Shown here piece by piece: positions 14,501 through 21,898 of a stretch of 23,241 nucleotides of DNA (position 1 is its first letter; the number at the start of each line of letters is the position of its first letter). The stretch is from JARRQB01 sp965368585 (GTDB taxonomy: Bacteria > Pseudomonadota > Gammaproteobacteria > Chromatiales > Chromatiaceae): the NCBI GenBank assembly GCA_965368585.1, contig CBDUNM010000074.1:1-23241 (forward strand). The letters are read 5' to 3'. The translations under genes and the position numbers were made by a program. The notes below the pieces were generated by a model. That model did no database searches. It was not told the DNA's origin and saw only the letters and a list, made by a program, of their open reading frames with translations.

Positions 14501-17010
14501 AGGTGCCAGGTGCGGGCATAGTCTGGAATGCTGTGTTCCCATAGCGCCAGGCCATCCCCGTCGGGACGGCTGCTGGAGGTAAACTTCAATTCGCCGTTCG
14601 TGAAACCTATGCCGCTCGGGGTCTGTTGGTCGATGCCCGCCAGGTAGTGAATTCGCTCACAATGATCCGGAATGCGCTCGGTTTTCTGGACTTGTGCCAG
14701 GGTGGTGTCCAGGTCGTGATCAAGCGGCGGTTGCCAGGGGAAGTCGCGCTGGTCCTGGCCGCGGATGGCCGCCCAGGTCGGGCCATGGAAAAAATTGAAG
14801 CTGGCTTGCGGCCACCGGGGCAGCGCCAACAGCAGGCCTTGAAAACGGCGAAACACGCTGACCAGGTCCGCGTGCGAGCGCGTCAGGTCCAGCAGTGCGC
14901 TGATGCGCGCCAGACAGTGCTTGCCGGTGATCAGTTGCACCGTGTTGTAGGCGCCCTTAAGCGGCGTACCCGCCAACAGCAGCCGCGAGTCAGGGTGTCG
15001 ACACATCTCCCGCCACAGATCCGGCCGCTCGAGTATGCTATACAGGGCGACCAGGCCGCCCATTGAGTGGCAAACGATGTGGACGGGAAACTCGCGTTGC
15101 GGGTCCAGATCCAAAACACGTCGCAGTTCGTCGGCGAATCTTGCGCCGTTATGCGCCACGCTCAAGCGCCAGTCGTAGGGAAAGGGTTCCACAGTAAAAT
15201 TGCTTTTCTTGAGGTGGCTGACAAAGCGTCCATACGGCGCGCTCGAAAGCAGGTAGTTGATGAGTGCCTCCGGTTCGATCGCGTCAGCGCCGTTGTTGAT
15301 ATCGAGCTCAGCCAGATTGCCGGTAATCACGCCGGCGTCCAACCAGATGCGCCTGCGATCCTGTAGCTGCCGTAAGTGACTGCCGGGAAAGCCGGGTAGA
15401 AAAAAGACCGTGCCCGCGGTAGGCGCCGGGGTTGCGCCACGGACCCTGAGCCCGGTGGCGGTAATGGTTGGCGGGCGCGTGCGCACCACGAACCGGTTGG
15501 TATCCGCGCTGTCGCTTAGCGCATCGAGCAGGGCGCTGACGCTTTGTTGGTTGCGAAAATAGTAGAAATGACTGACATGTCCGCCTTTGTCCGCCGCGAC
15601 CCACAGGGGCTCGAGACGGGGATGGCCACCGGTCATCGAACCGGTTTCGACTATCCAGTCGTTGGGCTCGCGATAGTAGACATTGAGTAGGGCCGTCGCG
15701 ATCAACTGCAGGGGATTCAAGGATACATCGGCGTTGCCGGTGATGACGGCCAGCCGGCCTCTGAGCGACCGTGCGTTGTTGTTAATGAACCGCTGCAATG
15801 GCGTGCCGGGTACCATGCATTCCAGACCCGGCAGCACACGAGGATCAAAACGTTGTTTGATGGTGCGCATCAACACGGTGCGTATCGCGGCGGCAAGGTC
15901 TTGCAGCAGATCAGCGTCGCCGGGAATCAGTCGGGACAGGTTCCCTGCGCCCCACAGCAGCATGTTGAAAAACAAGTCCAGGCGCTCGTCGGCCAGGCCG
16001 GTGCCGCGGGCCGGGCAGGCCACCCGCACGAAACGCGTCACCTCGGGACGTTTTTCCTGCAGCTTTTTCGCCAGTGTGTCGAGCTTCTGCTTGATCGACT
16101 GCTGTATCTCCCGGGCGGCCTCTTGCTCTTCTTGCGTATTACCATCGAGGTTTGAGTAAGCGATCACGACCTGGTCGATCTCGGCGCGCGTGATTGGCGC
16201 CTTGTTGTCGGCGACCATGCTGCGGCAGAGCAGTTCCCCGACGATGCCGCCGCGCGAGTGACTGATGACGTGGATCTCCTGCCGCACATGGGAAAGCTGG
16301 TCGAGTATTGCGCACACGTTGTCGATGGGGCTTTCGGTCAGCGTGCGATGCTCGAGTGCGTAAATGTGACCGGCGTAGGGTTCGATCAGGCGCGACCAGT
16401 CTTGGGCGTGCTTGCTCCACAGATGACCAAAGCTGCCGGCGGTATTGGATCCGGTGCCATGCAGCAGCAATAAAACGGGCTGCTCAGGGGAGTCGGGATT
16501 GATCGCCGAGGGGCGCATGCTCAGCACATTGCCGTCGAATCCGCATCGGTATACGGTGGTCTGGTTGACCACCTTCGCCTCAACCCGGTTGCCAACCCAT
16601 TGGACCAGTGATTCGCTGGCTTTGGTCTCCAGATCGAACCCCAGTATCCTGAGCAGTTTGATCCCCGCCGAAAGGATGCCGCGCTCGGCGGCCGGCACGT
16701 CGAACCGGGTTGCGGCGCTGATCTCGAGCGTACCTTCACGGGTTTTCTCTAGCAGCCTGGGCAAGTCTTCGGCGGGAAGCCAGACAATGTGGTCGTCGGC
16801 GAGGGTGATGGCAACCGCGTCCTTGTCGGCGAGATCGACGCTCTGCACGGCAAGCGGCTGATCGCGTACGGGCTTGAGATCGTAGGTCTCGTCGCGGCTG
16901 ACCCGGATGGTCTGGTCGAGGAACTCCGCGCGGTCAGCGGCGTCGCCTTGGGATCGCGTGACAGCCTGAGCAGCAACGGGTCTTCCGAGAATCTTAAGGG
17001 TAACGGACAT
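11578..17010 (-). CDS. Giant dual alpha/beta-hydrolase plus CHAT protease protein
   Basis: About 1810 residues; numbers count from ATG 17010, which has GGAGA at good spacing (ATG at 17025, adding five residues, is the alternative). After a ~165-residue head, hydrolase 1 (~175-490) has LLLLHGTGSN and nucleophile motif HSRGG (S252). Hydrolase 2 (~530-840) is LCAT-like, with FFLPGFPGSHL, PYDWR and HSMGG (S649). Residues ~920-1100 (VVGHYEGD..., VIVAGLGRMG) resemble the macro-like N-domain of M17 leucyl aminopeptidases. The CHAT caspase-like domain (~1215-1485) has FPWEML, catalytic His in LHLATHG (H1324) and Cys in FINCCHLG (C1372); both are present, so it should be active. A helical TPR-like tail follows. 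No signal peptide or membrane helix is seen, so it is probably cytoplasmic. It lies downstream of a double-glycine-leader peptide gene. Substrates are unknown. Confidence 0.9.
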   Translation of the reverse strand: MSVTLKILGRPVAAQAVTRSQGDAADRAEFLDQTIRVSRDETYDLKPVRDQPLAVQSVDLADKDAVAITLADDHIVWLPAEDLPRLLEKTREGTLEISAATRFDVPAAERGILSAGIKLLRILGFDLETKASESLVQWVGNRVEAKVVNQTTVYRCGFDGNVLSMRPSAINPDSPEQPVLLLLHGTGSNTAGSFGHLWSKHAQDWSRLIEPYAGHIYALEHRTLTESPIDNVCAILDQLSHVRQEIHVISHSRGGIVGELLCRSMVADNKAPITRAEIDQVVIAYSNLDGNTQEEQEAAREIQQSIKQKLDTLAKKLQEKRPEVTRFVRVACPARGTGLADERLDLFFNMLLWGAGNLSRLIPGDADLLQDLAAAIRTVLMRTIKQRFDPRVLPGLECMVPGTPLQRFINNNARSLRGRLAVITGNADVSLNPLQLIATALLNVYYREPNDWIVETGSMTGGHPRLEPLWVAADKGGHVSHFYYFRNQQSVSALLDALSDSADTNRFVVRTRPPTITATGLRVRGATPAPTAGTVFFLPGFPGSHLRQLQDRRRIWLDAGVITGNLAELDINNGADAIEPEALINYLLSSAPYGRFVSHLKKSNFTVEPFPYDWRLSVAHNGARFADELRRVLDLDPQREFPVHIVCHSMGGLVALYSILERPDLWREMCRHPDSRLLLAGTPLKGAYNTVQLITGKHCLARISALLDLTRSHADLVSVFRRFQGLLLALPRWPQASFNFFHGPTWAAIRGQDQRDFPWQPPLDHDLDTTLAQVQKTERIPDHCERIHYLAGIDQQTPSGIGFTNGELKFTSSSRPDGDGLALWEHSIPDYARTWHLPDVEHGSLFDRGEYFAAIVEILQQGYSARLPEGLPAVRTTERAQVQDLREEPLWLQPNEDDMLRALLVGGRERPLTESAAASELPAIQIVHGDVRKVQRPAVVGHYEGDSINGPERAMDDLTGGLMKQRHEHGHYPGAVETVEIFTPVKDPEQHTVIVAGLGRMGMLTGPKLRRTFANALVRFSVHRQEQYRFCGESPANLQVCALIVGSGEGALPLAQALTSLLRALVDANQRLQAIAAPLIGGLRFVERYEDTAIQSARILDTLLQEFDGILDIDTTVQTDRGGLSARYSFQSDSWWRIVRIEQHDQTIDFAPVGDRAASPTLHKVNQCDLVNDLVELAVADHALKPRFGEALFELLIPHDYKEDVGDQMGIQLLLDETTARFPWEMLHDRHNRLNRPLAVETGIVRQLNLPDAPAFRLFNQTPTALVIADTLGDLPGAREEGEKVKGLLEQHNFQASLAMAGNPTDATVQLLTGDYRVLHLATHGEYLKDHEHASTALILGEDPRTGRVVRVLPDVFDSLRQVPELVFINCCHLGRIEARKEEQARDRHALAASVASAFLKLGARAVIAAGWVVYDPAALCFAETFYDGMLRLGLTFGDAVLAARRETYTRFPGANTWSAYQCYGESVFRLAQDKPHETYRIPQRFHAASEFAAWLRDYPAQCGNHQAGLDRLRGRLSNNTPAEERWITGDAQVQEALGHVFGELGDFKTASEYYTQALAHPSGAISLKGVEQASNLSIRWIEKDLEGETRIASGAMETVDRLFSTAIDRVEQLRRIGDNAERMNLQASAYKHRAVIRLRLDRGTLHKKGLEDLEVARDLYRESQRVLTQGGHPAQAGYPQLNAIALDILLRRIGHSANAQTPPRDLLREIGELESEMASGSANFWMRTDKLNLRLVRHLIQNELDTDQATALASAYNLEFSDATQREADSVVKQIRLIREFLTHYSQKNKPPVVAGFEHLVGLLVYPSG

Positions 17011-17172
17011 TGCCGTCTTCTCCATGCTCAGCTGCGACTTGTCCTGGTAAAGGATAGTTTCCCCTTAAACCGCCGACAAGTAGCCTTGCGTCCGCCCGGC
17101 GGCATCAGTGCGAGGCGTCCGAAAGACTCGTCGAGCAAGTGATATTCCCGGGGGGGCGGGTTCCGGTCGAGA

Positions 17173-17223
17173 TTCGGCTCGCCGGCTAGGGCGGCAAAGG
17201 CGCCGCCGGCACGGCGAGCCGAA
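17173..17223 (-). promoter_or_regulatory. Strong hairpin between peptide gene and CHAT gene
   Basis: TTCGGCTCGCCG (17173-17184) pairs perfectly with CGGCGAGCCGAA (17212-17223), and GGCGGC/GCCGCC can pair inside the loop. It starts 15 bases after the peptide stop on the minus strand. There is no U-run after it, so it looks more like a processing, stability or attenuation structure than a full terminator. It would let the peptide be made in excess over the large protein. Confidence 0.6.
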
Positions 17224-17237
17224 CCCGTCAGCAGGCG

Positions 17238-17447
17238 TTAGCCGAATCGAGGCAGATTCAGTACGTCACCCCAGATCGGACCGCCGCGGGGAATGGGGAT
17301 GGGAAACTTAGGACCCGTACCACACCAGTCGTCGTCGAAATCGGCAAAAGCGGCAAAGCTCGTTTGCAGCATGCCGCCCTGCACCTGATTCAATTGCTCC
17401 TGATTGAGTTCGACCAGGTCTGTCGCTCTTGAGTGCTCCGTTTTCAT
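17238..17447 (-). CDS. Double-glycine-leader peptide (RiPP/bacteriocin-like precursor)
   Basis: A 69-residue peptide. The frame extends further upstream, but ATG at 17447 (MKTEHS...) has AGGAG at ideal spacing and is the natural start. Residues 1-25 form a classic leader: DLVELNQEQLNQVQGG, matching the E-L-x-x-x-x-L-x-x-V-x-G-G pattern cut after Gly-Gly by C39-type peptidases. The remaining 44 residues begin MLQTSFAAFADFDDDWCGTG and end in a Pro/Gly-rich stretch (PIPIPRGGPIWG) with NLPRFG at the C-terminus. It has one Cys, few charged residues and no clear lanthipeptide or lasso signature. No C39 transporter or modification enzyme is visible in the window. The next gene in the same direction is the hydrolase/CHAT giant. 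It may be a secreted peptide or an intracellular substrate of that protein. Confidence 0.78.
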   Translation of the reverse strand: MKTEHSRATDLVELNQEQLNQVQGGMLQTSFAAFADFDDDWCGTGPKFPIPIPRGGPIWGDVLNLPRFG

Positions 17448-18057
17448 CTTGATGCTCCTAAACAATGTCAATCGATCGTGTCCCCGGTTATGTCTTACGA
17501 CCACCGGATCCTCCCGGGGCGAAGTCACGAGGACGTGCTGACGATACGGAAGTCAGCAGGTTGAACAAGGCGCTTGCAATGCCGCTGCGTCCGCGCCGAC
17601 TTCCCATCGTCGCTAAAACCTACCATCCGCAGGCGGCCGCCAGCGGGTATCAATGTGACGAAAAACCGTGAACTAGTTACGCCCGGTGTGTAGCCATGGG
17701 CTACGATCGCGGCAACCGGTTCACTCGCGCGTGAAGCTTGCTCGAAAGCGCCTCGGAAGTTTCGGTGTGGGTGGTGAATACCTCACACTTGCGCCGTTTT
17801 GCAGCGTGTTATAGGTATTAAAGGCTCTACGTAGCGGGGTGTTCTAGGATCGAAGCGTGCGGGGCGATTTGCTATCCTGAAGCCGGTGGAATTGGTGATT
17901 TAGAATAAAAAATGCGCTCTATCAATCGGTTATGTATTGGGGCAAGCCGCTGAGGCGTTGCGTTCCGGGTTTGATCCGGAGGGATCGGAATTAAAGCCAT
18001 TTTCAGGGAGACCGATAGACTACGGAGCAGAGCTTGGATGAACGACAGGCCGGGGTC
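17448..18057. other. Divergent intergenic region, peptide gene and retropepsin gene
   Basis: About 610 bases with no convincing gene; it must contain promoters for both neighbours. Small hairpins are present: GTAGCC-ATG-GGCTAC at 17690-17704, and GATCC-GGAG-GGATC shortly before 17990. The stretch near 17900-17935 is AT-rich. No confident promoter could be assigned. Confidence 0.45.
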
Positions 18058-18540
18058 ATGATGAAAATTCTGTATCTATTGCTGTGTTCACTTTGTCTGG
18101 CGCCCGCTGTGCAGGGTGAACTCATCCTCACCGGCATACCCATGCATCAGAAATCCGCCCAGACCTTCTACGTGGAAGGCCGCATCGGGGATCTCGCACC
18201 CAATGAATTCATGGTAGACACCGGCTCCAGCTACACCACGATCAACGAATACACCCTGGAACTGCTGCTCGCCGCGAAAGGTGCCGATTACGTCCGCGAC
18301 CTGATCGGCGTGCTGGCAAACGGTGACGAATTGCTCGTGCCGATTTATCGCGTGGCGAGCTTACGTGTCGGTGACACCTGTCATTTGAACGATATCGAAG
18401 TGGCGGTTTTTCCCGGTCGGACCCGCCAGATTCTGGGGCTGAGTACGTTGCGCCAAGCGTCACCGTTTCTGTTTTCGATCGAACCTCCCGAGTTGCGCCT
18501 GAGTAACTGCTACGATCGACTGTCACAGTCGAGCGAATGA
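18058..18540 (+). CDS. Secreted retropepsin-like aspartic protease
   Basis: A ~160-residue protein. The N-terminus MMKILYLLLCSLCLAPAVQG is a signal peptide, so it acts in the periplasm or is exported. The mature part is a retropepsin-like fold. The catalytic motif is FMVDTGSSYTTI, with Asp ~54 in the D-T-G-S triad; a later QILGLSTL matches the conserved ILG-x-[ST]-x-L strand near the C-terminus. Single-domain enzymes of this type work as homodimers. Start choice: ATG 18058 or 18061, with GGGG five bases before the second, gives the best signal peptide. A TTG at 18034 has a better-placed GGAG but would add an acidic head unusual for a signal peptide. It converges with the EF-hand gene on a shared hairpin. 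The substrate is unknown. Confidence 0.8.
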   Translation: MMKILYLLLCSLCLAPAVQGELILTGIPMHQKSAQTFYVEGRIGDLAPNEFMVDTGSSYTTINEYTLELLLAAKGADYVRDLIGVLANGDELLVPIYRVASLRVGDTCHLNDIEVAVFPGRTRQILGLSTLRQASPFLFSIEPPELRLSNCYDRLSQSSE

Positions 18541-18572
18541 GGCAGCCTATGACCCTTCGGGGCAGCTAAACA

Positions 18573-18607
18573 CGCCGGACCTTCAGATCGGGTCTGCAGG
18601 TCCGGCG
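18573..18607. terminator. Shared hairpin between convergent genes
   Basis: CGCCGGACCT (18573-18582) pairs with AGGTCCGGCG (18598-18607), and CAGA/TCTG extends the stem after one mismatch, leaving a TCGGG loop. It lies between the stop at 18540 and the stop at 18626 of two convergent genes, so it probably acts in both directions. Neither side has a strong T-run. Confidence 0.62.
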
Positions 18608-18625
18608 ATCGGTCGGTATTGACGC

Positions 18626-18886
18626 CTACTTGTACTTCGCGCTTTCGCCCGCTTTCATTTCGAACGCACTGAATTCGGCGCGTTCGATCATGCCGTCTTG
18701 ATTGGCATCGGCGTTTGTCCAGCTGTCCCTCAACACCGGATCGGCCGACGCCTCTTCCATCGAAAGCGTGCCGTCCCCGTTTGCGTCGAGCTGGGTGAAG
18801 TACTCGCTTTCGCCGGCAAGCAAAGTGCCTGCGAAGCCCATGGTGGTAACCATAGCGCCGGTGATCATCAGGTATTTCAATTTCAT
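18626..18886 (-). CDS. Secreted EF-hand protein
   Basis: An 86-residue protein from ATG 18886, chosen because AGGAGG lies six bases before it; an upstream ATG at 18901 would lack this. Residues 1-24 (MKLKYLMITGAMVTTMGFAG...) are a signal peptide. Two canonical 12-residue calcium loops follow: D34-A-N-G-D-G-T-L-S-M-E-E45 and D60-A-N-Q-D-G-M-I-E-R-A-E71, each with all ligand positions filled. It should bind two calcium ions in the periplasm or outside the cell. No enzymatic domain is present. It is the convergent neighbour of the retropepsin-like gene. The function is otherwise unknown. Confidence 0.88.
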   Translation of the reverse strand: MKLKYLMITGAMVTTMGFAGTLLAGESEYFTQLDANGDGTLSMEEASADPVLRDSWTNADANQDGMIERAEFSAFEMKAGESAKYK

Positions 18887-19652
18887 GAATGTCCTCCTCA
18901 TGAAGTTATTCAGGTTCAGACCGCTCGATTGCTGCCTGTGCGAGAAGTAAATACGCTGTGATCGAATGGATCTTTGGACAAGATCACATTTCTAAGCGAA
19001 TAGTAAATATACTTGAATAACCGAAGGGAAATATAAATAAACAAGCCTAAACATGAGCTTAAGTTGGATAACCGCCAATATTGGGAAACCGGTGAGAGAA
19101 AACTGCGATCACTGTCACACTGAAAGTGTTAACAAGTGTTTGTTGTGCAATTCCGCTAACTGCAGCCCAGTCGTATCAACCGGACCGTCTCGGGGATGCG
19201 CGACCGAACGACGCCTTATCGGCCAGACGGCCAGCTTCCTGATTGGCCTTGTAGACAAGGCGTTAAATCAACAACTTAGTTGGTGTTTGACATAACCCGC
19301 AATCCCGCGAGATCGGGTTTGCGGCGGGTATTCGCCGTCGCGATGAAAAGGCCGCTCCGCTGCGAATTCCCGCCGTTGTGCGAGTCCGGGTGTTCGCATG
19401 CGACTCAGGTCGCCATTTTCGCGATGCTGTGCAAAACGGCATGTCCTACGTGGCAAATGCTGGCGGCGCCTGGCGAAATGCCAAAAACAGTATCGAGGTC
19501 TGCTGCGTCAAAGTAAATACTTTCGACCGTGATCCAATTCGAGGCTGGTTATCAACCACGGCAGGTCCTGTCGCTATCCTGTCGATCAGGATTACTTGGT
19601 GTCCGCGATTTTCTCGATTGTTCCCTACTGGGGCTGCGGCTATTCCATCACG
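18887..19652. other. Region without a convincing gene
   Basis: About 765 bases. Several short frames occur, but none has a good ribosome binding site or recognisable motif. It contains imperfect inverted repeats: CCGCAATCCCG/CGGGTTTGCGG (19297-19324, one mismatch), ACGCCTT...AAGGCGT with inner GGCCA/TGGCC (~19210-19265), and ATCCTG-TCGAT-CAGGAT (19576-19592). The last lies just past the GFA gene stop and might help end that transcript, though no U-run follows. The first ~150 bases are AT-rich and should carry the EF-hand promoter. Confidence 0.5.
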
Positions 19653-20009
19653 TCACAGCAGGTGCTTGCCGTCAAAGACGTCGGCTTGCAAGGTAAACGC
19701 ATCCACGCTTTCGATGCAGCCGATATTGGCCCGGTAATGTCCCGGCACCCGCACGGTTTGGTGGAAGGTGTAGATACCGCAGTGCTTGCAGAAATAGTGC
19801 TTGGCCGTTTTGTCCCCGAACTGGTAGAGGCCCAAAGCATCGCTCTTGGCGTCTATCGAGAACCGGTCGGGCGGTATTGCCTCGGCGGTCATCATTGCGC
19901 CTTTGCGCGCGCAGAGGGAGCAGTTGCAACGCAGTCCGCGTTCTATGGCCTCGCCGTCGTATGAAAAACGTACGGCGCCGCAATGACAACTCCCTTCATA
20001 GTGATTCAT
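19653..20009 (-). CDS. GFA/CENP-V family zinc protein
   Basis: A 118-residue single-domain protein of the GFA (glutathione-dependent formaldehyde-activating enzyme-like) family. The zinc-binding cysteines are in the expected pattern: C8-x-C10, C28-x-C30-x-x-C33 and C74-x-x-C77, with CNCSLCARKGAM and HYFCKHCGIYTFHQ as recognisable motifs. Length is normal for the family. Most members are of unproved function and only some are linked to glutathione adducts, so no reaction is assigned. ATG 20009 has GGGAGT upstream and overlaps the end of the ceramidase-like gene by 14 bases, so the two are translationally coupled in one operon. Confidence 0.88.
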   Translation of the reverse strand: MNHYEGSCHCGAVRFSYDGEAIERGLRCNCSLCARKGAMMTAEAIPPDRFSIDAKSDALGLYQFGDKTAKHYFCKHCGIYTFHQTVRVPGHYRANIGCIESVDAFTLQADVFDGKHLL

Positions 20010-20775
20010 GGTCTGACTCCCGTTGGGTAGTGTTCGGATCGCGCACGATTCCGGGTCGGTACATGGCCCTTAGTATAAACGCTGTGCCGATCGCTGCCGC
20101 CACGTGTTTGAAAGGATGTCCGCCGATGGTGCCGGTCAAACGGAATATTTCCTGATCGTAGGATTCGAACGCTTTGGCCGCCGCGTAGGCGATCAATACG
20201 GCGCTTATATCCCAAAAAGCCACCGATCTAACTTGGCGCGTCCAGAACAACACGGGGATCAGAACGATGGGTAGGAACTGCACCAGAATGTAAGGCCGCA
20301 AATCACCGCGGCCGTGCAGTTCGGACAGATACCAATAGAGCACCGAAGAGGCGCTGGCGATGCTCAATGGGAGCAGCAAACAGGCAGCCAGTCGGGGCGA
20401 TCGGGTCAGACCGACGACCAGGCAAAAGAACGCGGCAAACGCGACGCTCATCGGCAGACGATCGACGGCGAGCGATTGATTGTCCGGATTCCAGTGGTAA
20501 TAGGCCGACCCGGCGCCGGTGAGCAGCACACCCGCGAAGAGCACGACCAGAATCGCCAACCAGTCCCCGGTCCAGTCGCGCGAGTTGGCCAGCAGGCGCC
20601 GGAGTCCGGTGAAGCCGACGATGAAGAAGCCGATATTGGATATCAGATTCCAGAAATGAACCGTGCCAAGCAATTCCGGCCCTGTCGCGAACCGGTGATA
20701 GGCAGGGTCTTGCGGAATGGCGGGTAGGCAATAGACGAGGGTCGTCGCGATGCCTGCGATAATGAGAACCAGCAT
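19996..20775 (-). CDS. Alkaline ceramidase-like (CREST family) membrane hydrolase
   Basis: A 259-residue integral membrane protein with about seven hydrophobic helices, from ATG 20775 (MLVLIIAGIATTLVYCLPA). Longer upstream frame has no membrane-protein character and overlaps the previous gene. The CREST-superfamily metal/catalytic residues are visible: S90 and H94 in GAGSAYYHWNP, D105 in SLAVDRLPMS, and H220-x-x-x-H224 in GGHPFKHVAAA near the C-terminus. These match alkaline ceramidases, zinc-dependent amidases of membrane lipids. Whether this bacterium makes ceramide is unknown, so another lipid amide may be the substrate. It lies 59 bases after the EamA-type transporter gene and overlaps the GFA gene. 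Confidence 0.82.
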   Translation of the reverse strand: MLVLIIAGIATTLVYCLPAIPQDPAYHRFATGPELLGTVHFWNLISNIGFFIVGFTGLRRLLANSRDWTGDWLAILVVLFAGVLLTGAGSAYYHWNPDNQSLAVDRLPMSVAFAAFFCLVVGLTRSPRLAACLLLPLSIASASSVLYWYLSELHGRGDLRPYILVQFLPIVLIPVLFWTRQVRSVAFWDISAVLIAYAAAKAFESYDQEIFRLTGTIGGHPFKHVAAAIGTAFILRAMYRPGIVRDPNTTQRESDHESL

Positions 20776-20834
20776 GATCGGTGTACCGATTCGAAACTCG
20801 CTGCATGGTACCAAACTGCCCACCGGACAACATT

Positions 20835-21734
20835 TCAGTGGAATGTGGCTTGCTGCGGCTTCAAGACCAGGTAGACGCCCCATACGGTGACCGCGATTCC
20901 CGCGAGGGCGCCCGGACCGAGTTGTTCGCCAAACAGCATCCAGCTTTCGAGCGCCGTTACCGGCGGCACCAGGTAAAAATAGCTTGCGACCTTGGATGCC
21001 TCGCCTTCGCGCAGCATCAGCATCAACAGCAGGATCGCGCTGACCGAGAGTCCGAAGACCAGCCACAGCAAGGCCCCTATGAGGTGTGGATGCCATACTA
21101 TCGTGCGTTCTTCAAGACACAGCGTGAGTACGCCCATCCACAACGCCGTGGCCAGGTACTGATAGAACGAACCCGTCAACAGGTCGGTTCCTTTGCCGAA
21201 GCGCTTTTGATACAAGGTGCCGACGGATATGCCGAACAGGGCGATCAGGATGGCACCCAATGCCGCAGCCGTGATGTCGAATTGGCCCATGTGCTGTCCG
21301 CGCGTCAGCACCAGGGTCACGCCGAGCAGGCCGAGTGCCAGTCCGGTCCACTGCCGCCGTACGAGCCGTTCATGGGTCAGGCTCCAGGCGAGCAGGGCGG
21401 TCAACAAAGGCTGCAGGCCGACCAGCAACGCAGCGATGCCTGCCGGCATATTCAATTTGATCGCCGCGAAAACACCGCCGAGATAGGCGGCATGGATCAG
21501 CGACCCCGCCACCATTTGATGAAATGCCCGACCCGGCGAAAGCCAGCGCGCCCTGAAGATCAAGATGAGGAGCAGAAAGACCCCCAGGGTGATCATCATG
21601 CGAATGAACAGCAGATTGAAAGGCGCAATATAGGGCAGGGCATACTTGGCGCCGATGAACCCGGTGCTCCAAAGCAGGACGAATGCCAACGGCACCCAGC
21701 GTGTCACGCGCTGTTGGTGTACTACCTCGACCAT
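20835..21734 (-). CDS. EamA/DMT-superfamily transporter
   Basis: A 299-residue inner-membrane protein with two EamA repeats and about ten transmembrane helices. Each half shows typical sequence: VPLAFVLLWSTGFIGAKYALPYIAPFNLLFIRM in the first, and the C-terminal half ending VASYFYLVPPVTALESWMLFGEQLGPGALAGIAVTVWGVYLVL, with the conserved P-V-x-A-x-x-x-x-x-x-G-E region. Such proteins export amino acids, nucleobases or other small metabolites; the substrate cannot be read from sequence. The start is taken at ATG 21734 (MVEVVHQQR), because the upstream extension to 21842 is Pro/Gly-rich and unlike a transporter head. No strong ribosome binding site is visible there, so the start is uncertain. First gene of a three-gene operon. 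Confidence 0.87.
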   Translation of the reverse strand: MVEVVHQQRVTRWVPLAFVLLWSTGFIGAKYALPYIAPFNLLFIRMMITLGVFLLLILIFRARWLSPGRAFHQMVAGSLIHAAYLGGVFAAIKLNMPAGIAALLVGLQPLLTALLAWSLTHERLVRRQWTGLALGLLGVTLVLTRGQHMGQFDITAAALGAILIALFGISVGTLYQKRFGKGTDLLTGSFYQYLATALWMGVLTLCLEERTIVWHPHLIGALLWLVFGLSVSAILLLMLMLREGEASKVASYFYLVPPVTALESWMLFGEQLGPGALAGIAVTVWGVYLVLKPQQATFH

Positions 21735-21898
21735 ATGTTTGTCGCGCGGCGGCGCACCATCGAAGGGTAGATGTGTACTCCCGGGTGCCCGGGCGGGCGG
21801 TATTCCCCGGGGTATGAAGAGCTTCGGTCCCGCAGCGCACACTGCCCCTATTCAGTTGTACACTTGAATATCAACATAGCATGCGGAGGGTTCGAGCG

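Noticed and set aside
17466..17471. TTGACA on the minus strand just before the peptide gene, a perfect -35
   Set aside because: A -10 at 16-18 bases would fall on the start codon region, leaving no room for the AGGAG ribosome binding site in the transcript.
19200..19270. attC-like site: ACGCCTT...AAGGCGTTAAAT with inner GGCCA/TGGCC arms
   Set aside because: The right side ends in GTTAAAT, fitting GTTRRRY, but the left side lacks the matching RYYYAAC box, and no integron integrase or cassette array is seen.
19053..19295. An 80-residue plus-strand frame with several Cys (CDHCH, CLLCNSANC)
   Set aside because: The Cys spacing looks zinc-finger-like, but there is no ribosome binding site and the later part is featureless; not enough to call a gene.
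20781..21770. A 329-residue plus-strand open frame opposite the EamA transporter gene
   Set aside because: Rich in Gln, Arg, His and Asp with no motif, typical of the antisense of a membrane protein gene.
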